The notes: generated by a model from the letters alone, not told the origin. A stretch of DNA of 64,000 bases from Alkalihalobacillus bogoriensis ATCC BAA-922 (GCF_000621445.1 NZ_KK211277.1:465032-529031); one strand, 5' to 3'. Counted from the stretch's first letter, positions 35,772 through 46,132 are shown. Numbers and translations are program-made.

Positions 35772-38636
35772 TTATTCGGTTTCTTTTGGCAATAAAATCT
35801 TGCCATCTTTCTTTCTAGTCACTAATGTTTGTAAAATGACCGTCGATAATTGATTTGGTGGATACGGTTTTGTTAAATAATGCTTCGCTCCCGCTCCTAA
35901 TCCGCGTTCTTTTTCATCTAACGCAGAGGAGACGATAATTGGAATATCTTTCGTTACTGGATTTTCCTTTAATTTCTCAATAACTGACCAGCCATCAATG
36001 CTATTTTGTAACATTATATCAATGACAACGGCATCTGGTTTTGCTTGCTCAATTGTCTTCAACGCTTGTTCACCATCTTTTTCATGAATAACATGAAACC
36101 CCGTCTCATTCAACTGTTCTTTTAAGAGCATCGCAAGACTGTTATCATCTTCTAATATAACAAGTTTTGGGAGGTCACTCATTGAATCAAGTTCATTTGC
36201 AATCGGTCGGTCCTCTTTCGCTAAAGGGAATTGCATTGTAAACGTACTTCCTTTTCCTTGTTCAGAACTTACCGATATTGTCCCATGGTGGGCTTGAACA
36301 ATTTCTTTACAAATCGCTAACCCAAGTCCAGTTCCCCCAATTTTTCTTCTATCTGAGTTGTCAATTCGATAAAACTTCTGGAATAAGTTCGGAATTTCAC
36401 TACGTGGAATTCCAAGACCTTCATCATGAATAGCAATTCGAAGTTGACTGTTTACCACATCAACACTAATGTCAATATTGCCGCCGTTCGGAGAAAACTT
36501 AATCGCATTACTAATTAAATTTGTAAACAATTGAATAAGTTTTTCTTCGTCCGCTATGATATAAGGTTCTTTGACTTCATTTTTTATCGAAATCTTTCTA
36601 TCAGGATGTTGCACTTGAAACAGATCAACTACTTGTTGTAATACGTGAACGACTTGTAATGATTCTTTTTGATAGGTTTGGTTACCAGATTCCATTCGTT
36701 GTAAATCTAAAAAGTCATTAATTAAATTCGTCAACCTTTTCGCTTCTTTATGAATCGTTTCTAAATACTTCGCTTGTCTTTCTTGTTTTAAATTCTTTGT
36801 AATCATTAACTCTGTAAATCCTAAAATACTAGCAAGCGGCGTCCGTAATTCATGACTAACTGTGCTAACAAGCTCAGATTTCATTTGGTCGATTTCATGC
36901 TCAACTGTAATATCACGCTGTACAAAAAGAGTTCCAATTTTTTCATCATTCCGGAATATCGCTTGTCCATAAATGTCAAAAACATGATGTTTCGGGTGAG
37001 AAATTTCATAGCGATACGTCATCACTGCATCTGTCTGGTGTCTAAGGGTATCCGTTAGAAAATGAATAAACTCTTCCGGCACATTACCTAATTTGCCAAT
37101 CCACTCCTCAAACGGAAGTTGAAGCAAATGTGAAACGGAATCTATCCCCATCACTTGAGAAAGGACTCGATTGATTTGAATAATACTTCCACTGTTATCA
37201 ACTAATAGAATCCCTTCATTTACATTATCAATAATATCTTGATTTAATAGTCGATTTTGCTCTGCTTCTTCATACAAGAATATTTTATCTAGTGATAAAG
37301 AAATTTGATTCATAATCATTGTGTGCTCATCAAGTTCGTGTGGTAAAAACGATTGACCTACACGGGTTGCTGTATAAATAGCAATGAGTTCTCCATCTGC
37401 TCTCATAATCGGTGCAAATAAATCATAGCTAAACGATCGTTCATCGTGATAGCCTTGTTCAGCAAGATGACTTTCTCTTTTTGTTACAAACAACTTTTTT
37501 GTTTGTCCTAATTTAATAGTCACTCCATTATCCATCCAATGAATAAAGTTTTCCGCTTGACTTGATGAAACTCCGATTACTTCATAATCACGATTTTCAT
37601 TTAATAAAACAAGCATCGCTTTATCACAATGGAAAATTTCAGAAACAGTTGTGACAATTTCTTGTAATAATTCATGTTTGTTTAACGTCGTTGATAAAGT
37701 TGAAATTACTTGATTATTTAATTCTAGCTTTTTCTTCTGGCTTTCTGATATATATAATAAATCTTGAAGCTGTTCTTGCTGACCTGTTAATTCATCTTGT
37801 TGTGCCATTAATTCTTCATTTTGTGCAGTTAACTCTTCTTCTTTCACTTGTAAAGAACGAACCATTTCTTCAAATGATTTGGATAATGTACCGATTTCAT
37901 CTTGTCTATCGGTTTCCACAAAATTCACATGCTCCCCAGCTTTAACCTGGAGCGTTGCTTTTGAAAGCGCTTGGAGTGGATAGCCAATTTCTTTCACCAC
38001 TTTGCGAATTGCAAATCCGATACATGCTAACACGAATAAAAGATACAGAAGAAAAATAATACTAACTTGATTTAACTTATTAATAAATTCTTCATTTTTC
38101 ATAATTAATTTTTCATCCATTTCATTAGCAAAGTCATGAGCTGTTGAAAGGATTTGATTAATCGCTGCAGTAGACCCTTGTTCTGATAAGTCACGTAAAC
38201 CATCATAATCACCAGCTTCAACGAGAACGATTCGTTGTGGCATTAATTCATTTAAATAATAAAAAGTGAAATCGGTTATTTCCTTAATAAAATAAGCTTC
38301 TTCAGAAGTTAATTCTGACATTTCTAAGCTTGTAATCACTTGCTCTAGTTTTTTTGCTTCAATATACAATTGTTCAAGTTCTGTTTCACTTTGAAATGCT
38401 GTATATCCTCTACCTCGGAATAACATTTCTGTAAAATGCTCTTCAATTTCTGTAATCTTTGATTGTTTGTCTAACAGATCATCTCGTTCTATGATAAATG
38501 TTTGCTGTTCACTGTAAAAAGCAACTCCTAAACCGAGCGAACCAAGGATGATGAATGCCACAAGAATGATCATGATAAAAGCAAACTGTCGTAATAAGCT
38601 TTGTTTCATATAGTTAAGCATGGGTAATTTCTCCAA
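35772..38636 (-). CDS. Hybrid sensor histidine kinase with GAF, PAS and receiver domains
   Basis: A 954-residue membrane kinase. Helices at about 14-38 and 193-213 enclose a helical extracytoplasmic domain. A HAMP linker and a coiled coil with Gln/Glu repeats (about 260-300) follow, then a GAF-like domain (about 300-460) and a PAS domain (about 470-585). Next come the H-box STVSHELRTPLASILGF, the N-box NLISNAIKFSP, GTGLGLAICKE, and a C-terminal receiver with Asp in VVIDIML (about 870). Its start overlaps the CheY-like gene by 23 bp. It is the last gene of a five-gene operon with a diguanylate cyclase and a glycosyltransferase. Confidence 0.9.
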   Translation of the reverse strand: MEKLPMLNYMKQSLLRQFAFIMIILVAFIILGSLGLGVAFYSEQQTFIIERDDLLDKQSKITEIEEHFTEMLFRGRGYTAFQSETELEQLYIEAKKLEQVITSLEMSELTSEEAYFIKEITDFTFYYLNELMPQRIVLVEAGDYDGLRDLSEQGSTAAINQILSTAHDFANEMDEKLIMKNEEFINKLNQVSIIFLLYLLFVLACIGFAIRKVVKEIGYPLQALSKATLQVKAGEHVNFVETDRQDEIGTLSKSFEEMVRSLQVKEEELTAQNEELMAQQDELTGQQEQLQDLLYISESQKKKLELNNQVISTLSTTLNKHELLQEIVTTVSEIFHCDKAMLVLLNENRDYEVIGVSSSQAENFIHWMDNGVTIKLGQTKKLFVTKRESHLAEQGYHDERSFSYDLFAPIMRADGELIAIYTATRVGQSFLPHELDEHTMIMNQISLSLDKIFLYEEAEQNRLLNQDIIDNVNEGILLVDNSGSIIQINRVLSQVMGIDSVSHLLQLPFEEWIGKLGNVPEEFIHFLTDTLRHQTDAVMTYRYEISHPKHHVFDIYGQAIFRNDEKIGTLFVQRDITVEHEIDQMKSELVSTVSHELRTPLASILGFTELMITKNLKQERQAKYLETIHKEAKRLTNLINDFLDLQRMESGNQTYQKESLQVVHVLQQVVDLFQVQHPDRKISIKNEVKEPYIIADEEKLIQLFTNLISNAIKFSPNGGNIDISVDVVNSQLRIAIHDEGLGIPRSEIPNLFQKFYRIDNSDRRKIGGTGLGLAICKEIVQAHHGTISVSSEQGKGSTFTMQFPLAKEDRPIANELDSMSDLPKLVILEDDNSLAMLLKEQLNETGFHVIHEKDGEQALKTIEQAKPDAVVIDIMLQNSIDGWSVIEKLKENPVTKDIPIIVSSALDEKERGLGAGAKHYLTKPYPPNQLSTVILQTLVTRKKDGKILLPKETE

Positions 38637-38982
38637 CCATTTCAGCTAACTTAGTCGGACTAAATGGTTTTGCTAAAAAAAAGTCAGCACCTGCTTTTCT
38701 AGCTTGTTCCTCATCAGCTTGTTGACTTTTGGCTGTGAGCATCATGATTAATGTATCGTTTTTTTCTTCCATTGTCCTTACTTTTTCAATAACTTCAATG
38801 CCTGTCAAACCTGGCATCATATAATCAACTAAAATCAAATCATATTGATTTTTCTCAATAAGTTCAATAGCTTCAAGGCCGTCGGTAGCTTCATCAATTA
38901 CATAGCCTTCATCTTCTAATGTATCTACGATTAACATTCGAAGTACATCTTCATCTTCTGCTACTAGTAGTTTTGTCATCAT
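38614..38982 (-). CDS. CheY-like single-domain response regulator
   Basis: A 122-residue receiver. Acidic pocket EDED, phospho-acceptor Asp in LILVDYMMPG (about 54), Thr in MMLTAKS and Lys in FLAKPFSP are all present. It has no output domain, so it acts by protein contact or as a phosphorelay intermediate. It lies between the glycosyltransferase and hybrid kinase genes and overlaps the latter. Confidence 0.9.
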   Translation of the reverse strand: MMTKLLVAEDEDVLRMLIVDTLEDEGYVIDEATDGLEAIELIEKNQYDLILVDYMMPGLTGIEVIEKVRTMEEKNDTLIMMLTAKSQQADEEQARKAGADFFLAKPFSPTKLAEMVGEITHA

Positions 38983-38992
38983 GTCCCCCTGA

Positions 38993-40402
38993 TTATTTCG
39001 AAATTCCTTTTCTCGTCATTTCACCCCATTGCTTCTTTTTCGAAAACACTTGAAGTAAACCTTCACATCGCCATAACACGGTTAGTGGTCGATACCAGAA
39101 CGCTTCTGTTAATGAATAAAGGAATAATCGAATAATATCTGTTGCCTTTTTGTATTTGCGTAAGCTCCATTCTTCGAGCAGAACAGCAGTCATCGATAAA
39201 ATCGATCCGTATAGAAATGTCATCATAAAAAGTAATATAGCCAATTCAACATAAATAAACGATGTAAAAATTCCAAATACGACTAAAAGATATCCAAAAA
39301 ACTCAACGACAGCTCCTAAAAGCTCAACAAATAAAAAGAACGGCATCGAAACAAGACCCACATTGCCATATTTGCGATTAAACAACATGTTTCTATGAAG
39401 CCAAAGCGATTCAAATAATCCTCTTTGCCAACGACTCCGTTGTCTCCTTAAAATTTTGATTGACTCGGGTGCTTCTGTCCAACAGACAGGATCAGGAATA
39501 TACTCGATTCGGTGGTTATAATTTCCTTCTTTTATTAACCGATGGAGCCGGACAACAAGCTCCATATCTTCCCCAACCGTATTCGGTGCATATCCTCCCG
39601 CTTTAATCACCCATTCTTTGTGAAAAACACCGAAAGCACCAGAAACAATTAAGAGTAGATTATGTTTACTTAATCCTACTCTTCCTAATAAAAAGGCACG
39701 TAAATATTCAATGACTTGCATAACGACGATTGGTCGTTTAGATAATCGAACTTCCATCAGTTCTCCACGCTCAATGATACAATCATTGGCTATTCTAATG
39801 CTTCCACCTGTTGCAATTACTTGTTCGTTTGAGTCAATTATTGGTTTCATTACTTTTAAAAAAGCGTCACGTTCTAAAACCGAATCACCATCTAAAGAGC
39901 AAATGTAAGGAAATCTAGCAATATTTATGCCTGCATTTAAAGCATCTGCTTTCCCTCCATTACTTTTATCGACCAAGTACACATAATCATAAAGGGTAGA
40001 TTGATATATAGCATGAACTTCCTTTGAAGCAATGCTTTGTTTAACAATTTGATTCACTTTCTTCATTTGAAACCGTTCAATCATTTCTTGTAATGTATTG
40101 TCTTTTGAGCCATCATTAACAACAATAATTTCATATTCAGGGTAATGAATACTAAGGAGAGAGCGAACACTACTATATATCCCAACTTCTTCATTAAAAG
40201 CAGGCACAATAATGGAGATTGGCTTTGTATCAATGGACTCAGCCATTTCCTCGTAGATATCTTTTTCATTTAATTCATACTGACTACGCAACTGAAATGC
40301 AGATATGAAAAACATAACAATATAAAACAACATGACAACAAACATGTAGCCAATAATAAGGAAAGCTAGTATTTGCAATGCCATTGTGATTATTTCGAAC
40401 AT
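38993..40402 (-). CDS. Membrane glycosyltransferase family 2, poly-GlcNAc/cellulose synthase-like
   Basis: A 469-residue GT2 enzyme. An N-terminal helix (about 8-35) precedes the catalytic domain with VPAFNEE, VVNDGSKDNT, SLDGDSVLERD (DxD), TVGEDMELVVRL (catalytic Asp) and QRSRWQRG (the QxxRW motif of processive enzymes). Three or four helices follow at the C terminus (about 350-425). The pattern matches IcaA/PgaC-like or hyaluronan-type synthases that polymerise and extrude a sugar chain. It starts 1 bp after the HEAT-repeat gene. The product sugar is not shown. Confidence 0.9.
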   Translation of the reverse strand: MFEIITMALQILAFLIIGYMFVVMLFYIVMFFISAFQLRSQYELNEKDIYEEMAESIDTKPISIIVPAFNEEVGIYSSVRSLLSIHYPEYEIIVVNDGSKDNTLQEMIERFQMKKVNQIVKQSIASKEVHAIYQSTLYDYVYLVDKSNGGKADALNAGINIARFPYICSLDGDSVLERDAFLKVMKPIIDSNEQVIATGGSIRIANDCIIERGELMEVRLSKRPIVVMQVIEYLRAFLLGRVGLSKHNLLLIVSGAFGVFHKEWVIKAGGYAPNTVGEDMELVVRLHRLIKEGNYNHRIEYIPDPVCWTEAPESIKILRRQRSRWQRGLFESLWLHRNMLFNRKYGNVGLVSMPFFLFVELLGAVVEFFGYLLVVFGIFTSFIYVELAILLFMMTFLYGSILSMTAVLLEEWSLRKYKKATDIIRLFLYSLTEAFWYRPLTVLWRCEGLLQVFSKKKQWGEMTRKGISK

Positions 40403-40403
40403 A

Positions 40404-41444
40404 CTAGTTCCCTCCTTCTAGCCATTGTTTTGCCATATCACGCGCAAATTTATCTTCATGTGTTTCTTCAACATAGCTTAAAAGAAAATGGCCATCCGAA
40501 AAAGAGGACACAGCCTCCCCAGCTGCATTTCGCACCCACCAATTAGAATCTGCTAACATAGAGACAACGATTGGTTTGAACCTTTCTTTTTTTGTAAGCT
40601 TTACAATACGAGCAAACATCATTCTTTCTTCAAAATAAGAAGACACCGCAAATGGAAGAACCCACTCTGCATTTACGATATATCCAATCTGAACGATTGC
40701 TTTTAAAGCAGCCATACGAACTTCCAATAACTCTGAATTTAATTGTGTTTCAAGAAAAGCAATATCTTCTTTTTGTTTTCTTTCCCCTATAATGTCAAGG
40801 AGAGCCGTTTGAAAAGGTAACGACATTGTTTTAAAATGAGACATTAGATCCGCTATCCACTCGGCCGGGAAACGGCGGAGCAAGTCCCTATAAACGAACC
40901 GTGGCCACTGTTGTGAATCATGCAGTAAAAAATAAAAGAATGGTTTTGATTCGAAAGACGCTAACGTTCGTAACATTTGATATGTTTCTGTATCAGAAAT
41001 TGCTTCCTGTCTGATAGCCCCTAATAACTTGTCCTCAAACATCGTCATTTTAAAATCTTCTATTTTGTGTAATGTATTCATTCGTATACTCCACCGTTTA
41101 TGTTGCAACTGTTTAGCATAGTAAGAACCTAACTTCTCTTCTGCTAATTGGCGAATCTTCTCCTGTGCTTTCTCTTTGCGTAGCAATGATTGATATTCAG
41201 AAAGCAATTCACCTAATACTTCATAGCTTATCACCGAATGTTGGAGCAATCTTGCGGAGAATTCACCACCTTCTGTTAAATAAGTATACAAAGGTGTTCT
41301 CAGTTTCGTTTTAATCAATTTCTTTCGGCTTTCTTTTATTGCTTCTTTTTTCTTTTGGACAAGCAAATACAGTAACATGATAAAAAGAATGGAGACTAAA
41401 ACTATATTTGTCCAAAAAACTAATGCTATATTTACAGATATCAT
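40404..41444 (-). CDS. HEAT-repeat protein with N-terminal membrane anchor
   Basis: A 346-residue protein with one helix at about 8-28 and a basic linker, then an alpha-helical solenoid. Repeats are visible as ELLEVRMAALKAIVQIGYI and NWWVRNAAGEAVSSF, matching HEAT/PBS-lyase-like repeats. Its start overlaps the diguanylate cyclase stop by 4 bp and the glycosyltransferase begins 1 bp after it. It is probably a cytosolic-facing scaffold that links the synthase to the regulators (inference). Confidence 0.82.
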   Translation of the reverse strand: MISVNIALVFWTNIVLVSILFIMLLYLLVQKKKEAIKESRKKLIKTKLRTPLYTYLTEGGEFSARLLQHSVISYEVLGELLSEYQSLLRKEKAQEKIRQLAEEKLGSYYAKQLQHKRWSIRMNTLHKIEDFKMTMFEDKLLGAIRQEAISDTETYQMLRTLASFESKPFFYFLLHDSQQWPRFVYRDLLRRFPAEWIADLMSHFKTMSLPFQTALLDIIGERKQKEDIAFLETQLNSELLEVRMAALKAIVQIGYIVNAEWVLPFAVSSYFEERMMFARIVKLTKKERFKPIVVSMLADSNWWVRNAAGEAVSSFSDGHFLLSYVEETHEDKFARDMAKQWLEGGN

Positions 41445-43063
41445 TCGGTAATCATCCTAGTCGTAAGCCTTTTTACACGGGCAACAAGCTCAGGTAAACT
41501 AAACGGTTTTGTTAAATAGTCATCTGCTCCAAGCTCTAGTGCTTTAACGATATCTTTTTCACTTTTTCTGCCTGTTAACATTAATACCATGGCATTTTTC
41601 CCATTCGGATGCTTACGCAATTTTTGTAACACTTCTAGTCCATCCATTCTTGGCATAATCCCATCTAAAATCACTAAGTTTTTCCCTGGATGTGTGTGCC
41701 ATTTTGATTCAAAAAAAGCTTCGCCTTCTCGGAACGAAGAAATTTCAATCGCATAATGACCAATCTTTAATTTCTCCAGCTGTTCGGATACAATTTGATG
41801 CACAATCGTATCATCATCAATAATTCCGATTCGGAGAACTTTTTTCTGGCTCTTGTACGTTTCTTTACTATTATAAATCACGACCGCTTTTCGTCCTGCT
41901 GCCTTTGCTTCATAGAGCGCTTGGTCAGCATGTTTCATATAAGTATCGACGTCGGTATTCTCATGGTTCACTTCTACAATACCTGATGAAAATGTGCTGA
42001 AGAACGTTTCCATTTCATTTGTTTGAAATTCTATTTTCGAAAATCCTTGTAATAATCTTTCAATAAAAATTTTGGCATCTTCTTTTGTCGTTCTTGGTAA
42101 AATTAAAACAAACTCTTCACCACCGTAGCGGATGAAAAAATCTGAATGGCGTTTCGCCTCTTTTACATAATTCGAAAACTCTCTTAATACAATGTCACCG
42201 ATATCATGACCGTACAAATCATTCACTTGTTTAAAATGGTCTAGGTCAATCAACACAATCGAAAATGGATCTTTTGACCGTTTATATTCGTAAAGTTGAC
42301 GTTCCACTTCAATCGAAAAAAACTTTCGGTTAAAAGCTCCGGTTAATTCATCAATTAAAACGGCCTCACTAATCATTTCTTTATATTTCAAACGATTTTC
42401 TAGACGAGCAACGATCTCTTCAATAAATATTGGTTTTGCTACAAAATCAACTGCACCCATTTGAAAGCTTTTTATAATCGTTTCCTTCGAATTATCAGTA
42501 CTCATCATAATAACAGGGATAAATAAGCTATGTGATTTCTCTAACATCTTTTTTAATACATCAAAACCATTTTTGTCAGGTAAATTGACATCAAGAAGGA
42601 CACTATCCGGTTTTTGATTATAAAAAACTTGAATCGCTTTTTTAGCGGTTAATGCTGCGAGTACCATGTATCCTTGCTGCTCTAAATTAGTTTTTAAAAA
42701 GGTCACCATGTCAATATCATCATCAACAATCAATACTAGCTTATTCTGTTCATCTTTCTTTTGATTTTGTATTGGCTCAGTCGGTAAAACTGTTTCCTGC
42801 TCTTTTTTTCCCAGCACCTGCTCTAAATGCCCAGTGTACTTTTTCCACTCATCCGGATACCACTCGTCTTTTTCCAAAGAATTAATTTCTTCTAATACAT
42901 AATCTGCCATCTTAGCAAATTCATGTAATTCAATTGATGCTGCTGTCCCTTTTAACGAGTGGAAAAAACGATAAAATTCGTTACCGTTAATTTTTTCCTC
43001 TTGTTCCCATTCACGAAGCGTTTGTTTACACCGAGAAATTAATAATTTCTGATATTTTTTCAT
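41441..43063 (-). CDS. Hpt-REC-GGDEF-REC protein, probable diguanylate cyclase
   Basis: A 540-residue cytosolic multidomain protein heading the operon. The Hpt domain (about 1-90) has FFHSLKGTAAS with the phosphorylatable His; REC1 (about 110-225) has Asp in SVLLDVNLPD. The GGDEF domain (about 230-400) has an intact YGGEEF active site and an I-site RHSD five residues before it; REC2 (about 415-535) has Asp in VILDGIMPRMDG. It should make c-di-GMP from GTP under phosphorelay control with product inhibition. GAGGT-type site before ATG 43063. Confidence 0.92.
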   Translation of the reverse strand: MKKYQKLLISRCKQTLREWEQEEKINGNEFYRFFHSLKGTAASIELHEFAKMADYVLEEINSLEKDEWYPDEWKKYTGHLEQVLGKKEQETVLPTEPIQNQKKDEQNKLVLIVDDDIDMVTFLKTNLEQQGYMVLAALTAKKAIQVFYNQKPDSVLLDVNLPDKNGFDVLKKMLEKSHSLFIPVIMMSTDNSKETIIKSFQMGAVDFVAKPIFIEEIVARLENRLKYKEMISEAVLIDELTGAFNRKFFSIEVERQLYEYKRSKDPFSIVLIDLDHFKQVNDLYGHDIGDIVLREFSNYVKEAKRHSDFFIRYGGEEFVLILPRTTKEDAKIFIERLLQGFSKIEFQTNEMETFFSTFSSGIVEVNHENTDVDTYMKHADQALYEAKAAGRKAVVIYNSKETYKSQKKVLRIGIIDDDTIVHQIVSEQLEKLKIGHYAIEISSFREGEAFFESKWHTHPGKNLVILDGIMPRMDGLEVLQKLRKHPNGKNAMVLMLTGRKSEKDIVKALELGADDYLTKPFSLPELVARVKRLTTRMITE

Positions 43064-43144
43064 TCTACTTACCTCCCCAATCTCAAACCTGATACCATAC
43101 CCTAGTTCTTTTTTTATCTAATTATGAAGAGAGGATTACAACTT

Positions 43145-43189
43145 TGGGGATATCTATAAAAGCTTGTTACAACCTTTATAAATATCCCC
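43145..43189. other. Long hairpin after the BCCT gene
   Basis: Inverted repeat GGGGATATCTATAAA with TTTATAAATATCCCC at its ends, between the BCCT gene and the GGDEF operon promoter region. It lacks a T tract; it could be a stabilising or termination structure. Confidence 0.4.
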
Positions 43190-43207
43190 TTCTACTCCAA
43201 TATTCAC

Positions 43208-44866
43208 TTAGAGATTTTTTTTGTTATCATCTTCCAGTATTGATTCTTCCTCATTGATTTCTTCTAAAATTTCTTCTTTTACTTCTTCCTTTATATCTTC
43301 GTATACCTCTTCACGTATTTCTTCTTTTAATTTATCTAATTGCTTTTCTTGTTTCTTTTTCCGCTCAGTTTGCAAGTCGCTATTTAACATCATGAAAATA
43401 GAAATGGTCATAAAAACCATAATGACAGCAAACGGGAGTGCGGCAATAATTGATGCGGTCTGCAAGCCTTGTAATCCTCCGCTAAGCAAAAGAACACTTG
43501 CTGTTGCTGCAATTAAAAAGCCCCACACAACTTTAACATACATATATGGATTAAGACTTCCCCTTGATGTCATAGCTCCTAACACATACGATGCTGAATC
43601 TGCAGATGTAATAAAGAAAATCAAAATTAAAATGACCGCTATGCCACTCATAAGACCACCTAAAGGAAGCTCAGCTAATGTTGCAAATAAAGCAAGCTCG
43701 ACATTAGATGAAACAACTTCTGCAATTTGATGACCACCTGTAATGTCTAAATGAAGGGCTGTCCCACCAAATGCAGTAAACCATATTAGTCCTAATACAG
43801 ACGGGACAAGCAAAACTCCAAATACAAATTCTCGAATCGTTCGCCCTCGTGAAATACGCGCAATGAACAATCCCATAAATGGAGCCCAAGAAATATGCCA
43901 AGCCCAAAAGAAAATTGTATATGCTCCAAGCCAAACACTTCCAGAGAATGGATTCATCGTCAAACTCATTGGTATGACGTTTGAAATATAGCCTCCTAAT
44001 GTCGTAACAAAGCTCTCAGCAATAAACAAAGTTGGGCCAAAAATAAGCATAAATACTAGTAATATACCCGCAATTGTTAAATTTGTAACACTTAAAATTC
44101 GAATTCCTCGATTTAATCCAGAGGCTGCAGAAAAAATAAACAAAATTGTCACAATAAAGATAACAGCCATTTGTGTAATGACTGTATTTGGAATCGGAGA
44201 TAAAAAGGAGAGTCCTCCAGTAATTTGAATCGCACTTAAGCCAAATGTTGTTGCAACACCTGTTGCTGTAGCTAATACAGCTAATACATCAATTCCTCGA
44301 CCATACCAACTATCTACTTTATTGCCAATTAACGGGTAAAATGCAGAGCTAATTAAAGCTGGTTGCTCTTTTCTAAATTGCACATACGCTAGAGCTAATG
44401 CCACTAAGGAAAAAATCGCCCATGGATGCAAAGCCCAATGGAACACCGAGTATCGCAATCCCATTCTTGCTGCCTCCGTTGTTTCCGCTGCGATGCCGGG
44501 CGGAGGATCCATATAATATAGCACAGGCTCGGCAACTCCCCAGAAAACAAACCCAACACCAATGCCTGCGGAAAATAACATCCCAACCCAAGTGTAATAC
44601 GAGTATTCTGGTTTATCGTTTTGTTTCCCTAATCGTAATTTCCCGAATGGACTTATCGCTAAAAATAATACAAATGCGATAAAAAAAGCAGTGACAAGCA
44701 TATAAAACCAACCGAAATTCTCAATGGTTACTCCTAACAAATAATCAGCTGTATTCGCTAAAGATTGTGGAGAGACAACACCCCATAAAACAAATAAAAA
44801 AACAAGGATGGCCGAAATGATAAAAACACTACCTGGTTTCTTTGTGTTATATGAATAATTTCCCAT
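43208..44866 (-). CDS. opuD: BCCT-family glycine betaine/choline transporter
   Basis: A 552-residue secondary transporter with 12 predicted helices importing a quaternary-ammonium osmolyte with Na+ or H+. The signature region FFWAWHISWAPFMGLFIARI followed by SRGRTIREF is diagnostic. The C-terminal 60 residues are unusually charged (repeated EEV/KEE blocks such as IREEVYEDIKEEVKEEILEE), probably an osmosensing helical tail. The substrate is likely glycine betaine, by similarity to OpuD. It is monocistronic. Confidence 0.9.
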   Translation of the reverse strand: MGNYSYNTKKPGSVFIISAILVFLFVLWGVVSPQSLANTADYLLGVTIENFGWFYMLVTAFFIAFVLFLAISPFGKLRLGKQNDKPEYSYYTWVGMLFSAGIGVGFVFWGVAEPVLYYMDPPPGIAAETTEAARMGLRYSVFHWALHPWAIFSLVALALAYVQFRKEQPALISSAFYPLIGNKVDSWYGRGIDVLAVLATATGVATTFGLSAIQITGGLSFLSPIPNTVITQMAVIFIVTILFIFSAASGLNRGIRILSVTNLTIAGILLVFMLIFGPTLFIAESFVTTLGGYISNVIPMSLTMNPFSGSVWLGAYTIFFWAWHISWAPFMGLFIARISRGRTIREFVFGVLLVPSVLGLIWFTAFGGTALHLDITGGHQIAEVVSSNVELALFATLAELPLGGLMSGIAVILILIFFITSADSASYVLGAMTSRGSLNPYMYVKVVWGFLIAATASVLLLSGGLQGLQTASIIAALPFAVIMVFMTISIFMMLNSDLQTERKKKQEKQLDKLKEEIREEVYEDIKEEVKEEILEEINEEESILEDDNKKNL

Positions 44867-45094
44867 TTAGTTTTTCGTGTAGGTAAAATCCCCTACACTA
44901 CCCTCCAATCTCTAAATTTTTCCATTCGTTTGTAAGTGTATTGTTTATTTACCTACTTATCGTTTCCGTTAAACCTATAATTATGAAAAAACAACATGTT
45001 CTTCTTCTTTCATGAGCGTATGAAACAAGAGTATAAGGAAATCATGGTATACTAAATTAGAAAGAAATTATAGATACGAAAGGACGGGCGTAAA

Positions 45095-46060
45095 TTGACA
45101 AACCAAAGAAAATTCGAAAAAGCAACTTTTGCTGGGGGTTGTTTTTGGTGTATGGTCTCTCCTTTTGATAAACAACCCGGAATTGAAAGTGTCATTTCCG
45201 GCTATACAGGTGGCCACACGGAAAACCCTACATATGAGGAAGTATGTACAAATGAAACAGGTCATTATGAGGCAGTCGAAATTACTTTTGATCCCGTCGT
45301 GTTTCCATACGAGAATTTATTAGAACTGTTTTGGCAACAAATTGATCCAACCGATCCAGGTGGTCAATTCCATGATCGAGGACAATCCTACCAAACCGTC
45401 ATTTTTTACCATAATGACAATCAAAAAAAATTAGCTGAGCAATCAAAAGAAACACTCCAACAAAGTGGTAAGTTTTCAAAACCGATAGTCACACAAATTC
45501 TTCCTGCTCGTGCTTTTTATCCAGCGGAAGACTATCATCAAGACTACTATAAGAAAAACCCTTTACGATATAAACATTATCGAAAAGGGTCTGGTCGAGA
45601 AGATTATATAAAAACGACTTGGGGGAATGGTTTTTCCAAAGATGAATTAAAAGAAAAGCTAACACCCATTCAATATGAAGTGACCCAAAATAACGGAACT
45701 GAACGACCGTTTATGAATGAATTTTGGAATGATGAACGTGAAGGAATTTATGTTGATATCGTTTCAGGGGAACCATTGTTTAGTTCATTAGACAAATATG
45801 ATGCCGGTTGTGGGTGGCCAAGCTTTACAAAACCTATTCATGGTGAAACGATTGAAGAAAAAGCGGATTTCACACATAATATGGTACGAACTGAAGTTCG
45901 TAGCAAGCAAGCCGACTCACACCTAGGACATGTATTTCCAGATGGACCTGGACCGGATGGATTACGCTATTGTATTAATTCCGCCGCATTACGATTTATT
46001 CCGAAAGAAGAGTTAGAAAAAGAAGGGTATGGGCGCTATCTACCTTTATTTAGCCGTTAA
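45095..46060 (+). CDS. msrAB: Bifunctional methionine sulfoxide reductase MsrA-MsrB
   Basis: A 321-residue fusion repairing both epimers of oxidised methionine. MsrA (about 1-165) carries [11 protein letters not shown] with the catalytic Cys and [16 protein letters not shown]. MsrB (about 180-320) carries [14 protein letters not shown] and the catalytic Cys in [15 protein letters not shown] 45095 is preceded by AAAGGA about 10 bp upstream. It is monocistronic. Many Bacilli encode msrA and msrB as separate genes, so the fusion is a distinguishing trait. Confidence 0.95.
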   Translation: MTNQRKFEKATFAGGCFWCMVSPFDKQPGIESVISGYTGGHTENPTYEEVCTNETGHYEAVEITFDPVVFPYENLLELFWQQIDPTDPGGQFHDRGQSYQTVIFYHNDNQKKLAEQSKETLQQSGKFSKPIVTQILPARAFYPAEDYHQDYYKKNPLRYKHYRKGSGREDYIKTTWGNGFSKDELKEKLTPIQYEVTQNNGTERPFMNEFWNDEREGIYVDIVSGEPLFSSLDKYDAGCGWPSFTKPIHGETIEEKADFTHNMVRTEVRSKQADSHLGHVFPDGPGPDGLRYCINSAALRFIPKEELEKEGYGRYLPLFSR

Positions 46061-46097
46061 TCTTCAACCACTCACTACTACACAGAGCTTCAAAACA

Positions 46098-46132
46098 CTC
46101 AGCCCTAAGCCACTTGTGGCTTAGGGCTGAGT
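46098..46132 (-). terminator. Perfect 15-bp hairpin, terminator for the lipoprotein gene
   Basis: CTCAGCCCTAAGCCA pairs perfectly with its complement around a 4-base loop; on the minus strand GTGTTTTG follows. The stop codon of the 46121-46639 gene lies within the stem. Confidence 0.85.

Noticed and set aside
43221..43730. Long plus-strand open frame opposite the BCCT gene
   Set aside because: It is the mirror of the transporter and its charged tail; the translation is Ser/Ile low-complexity with no ribosome site.
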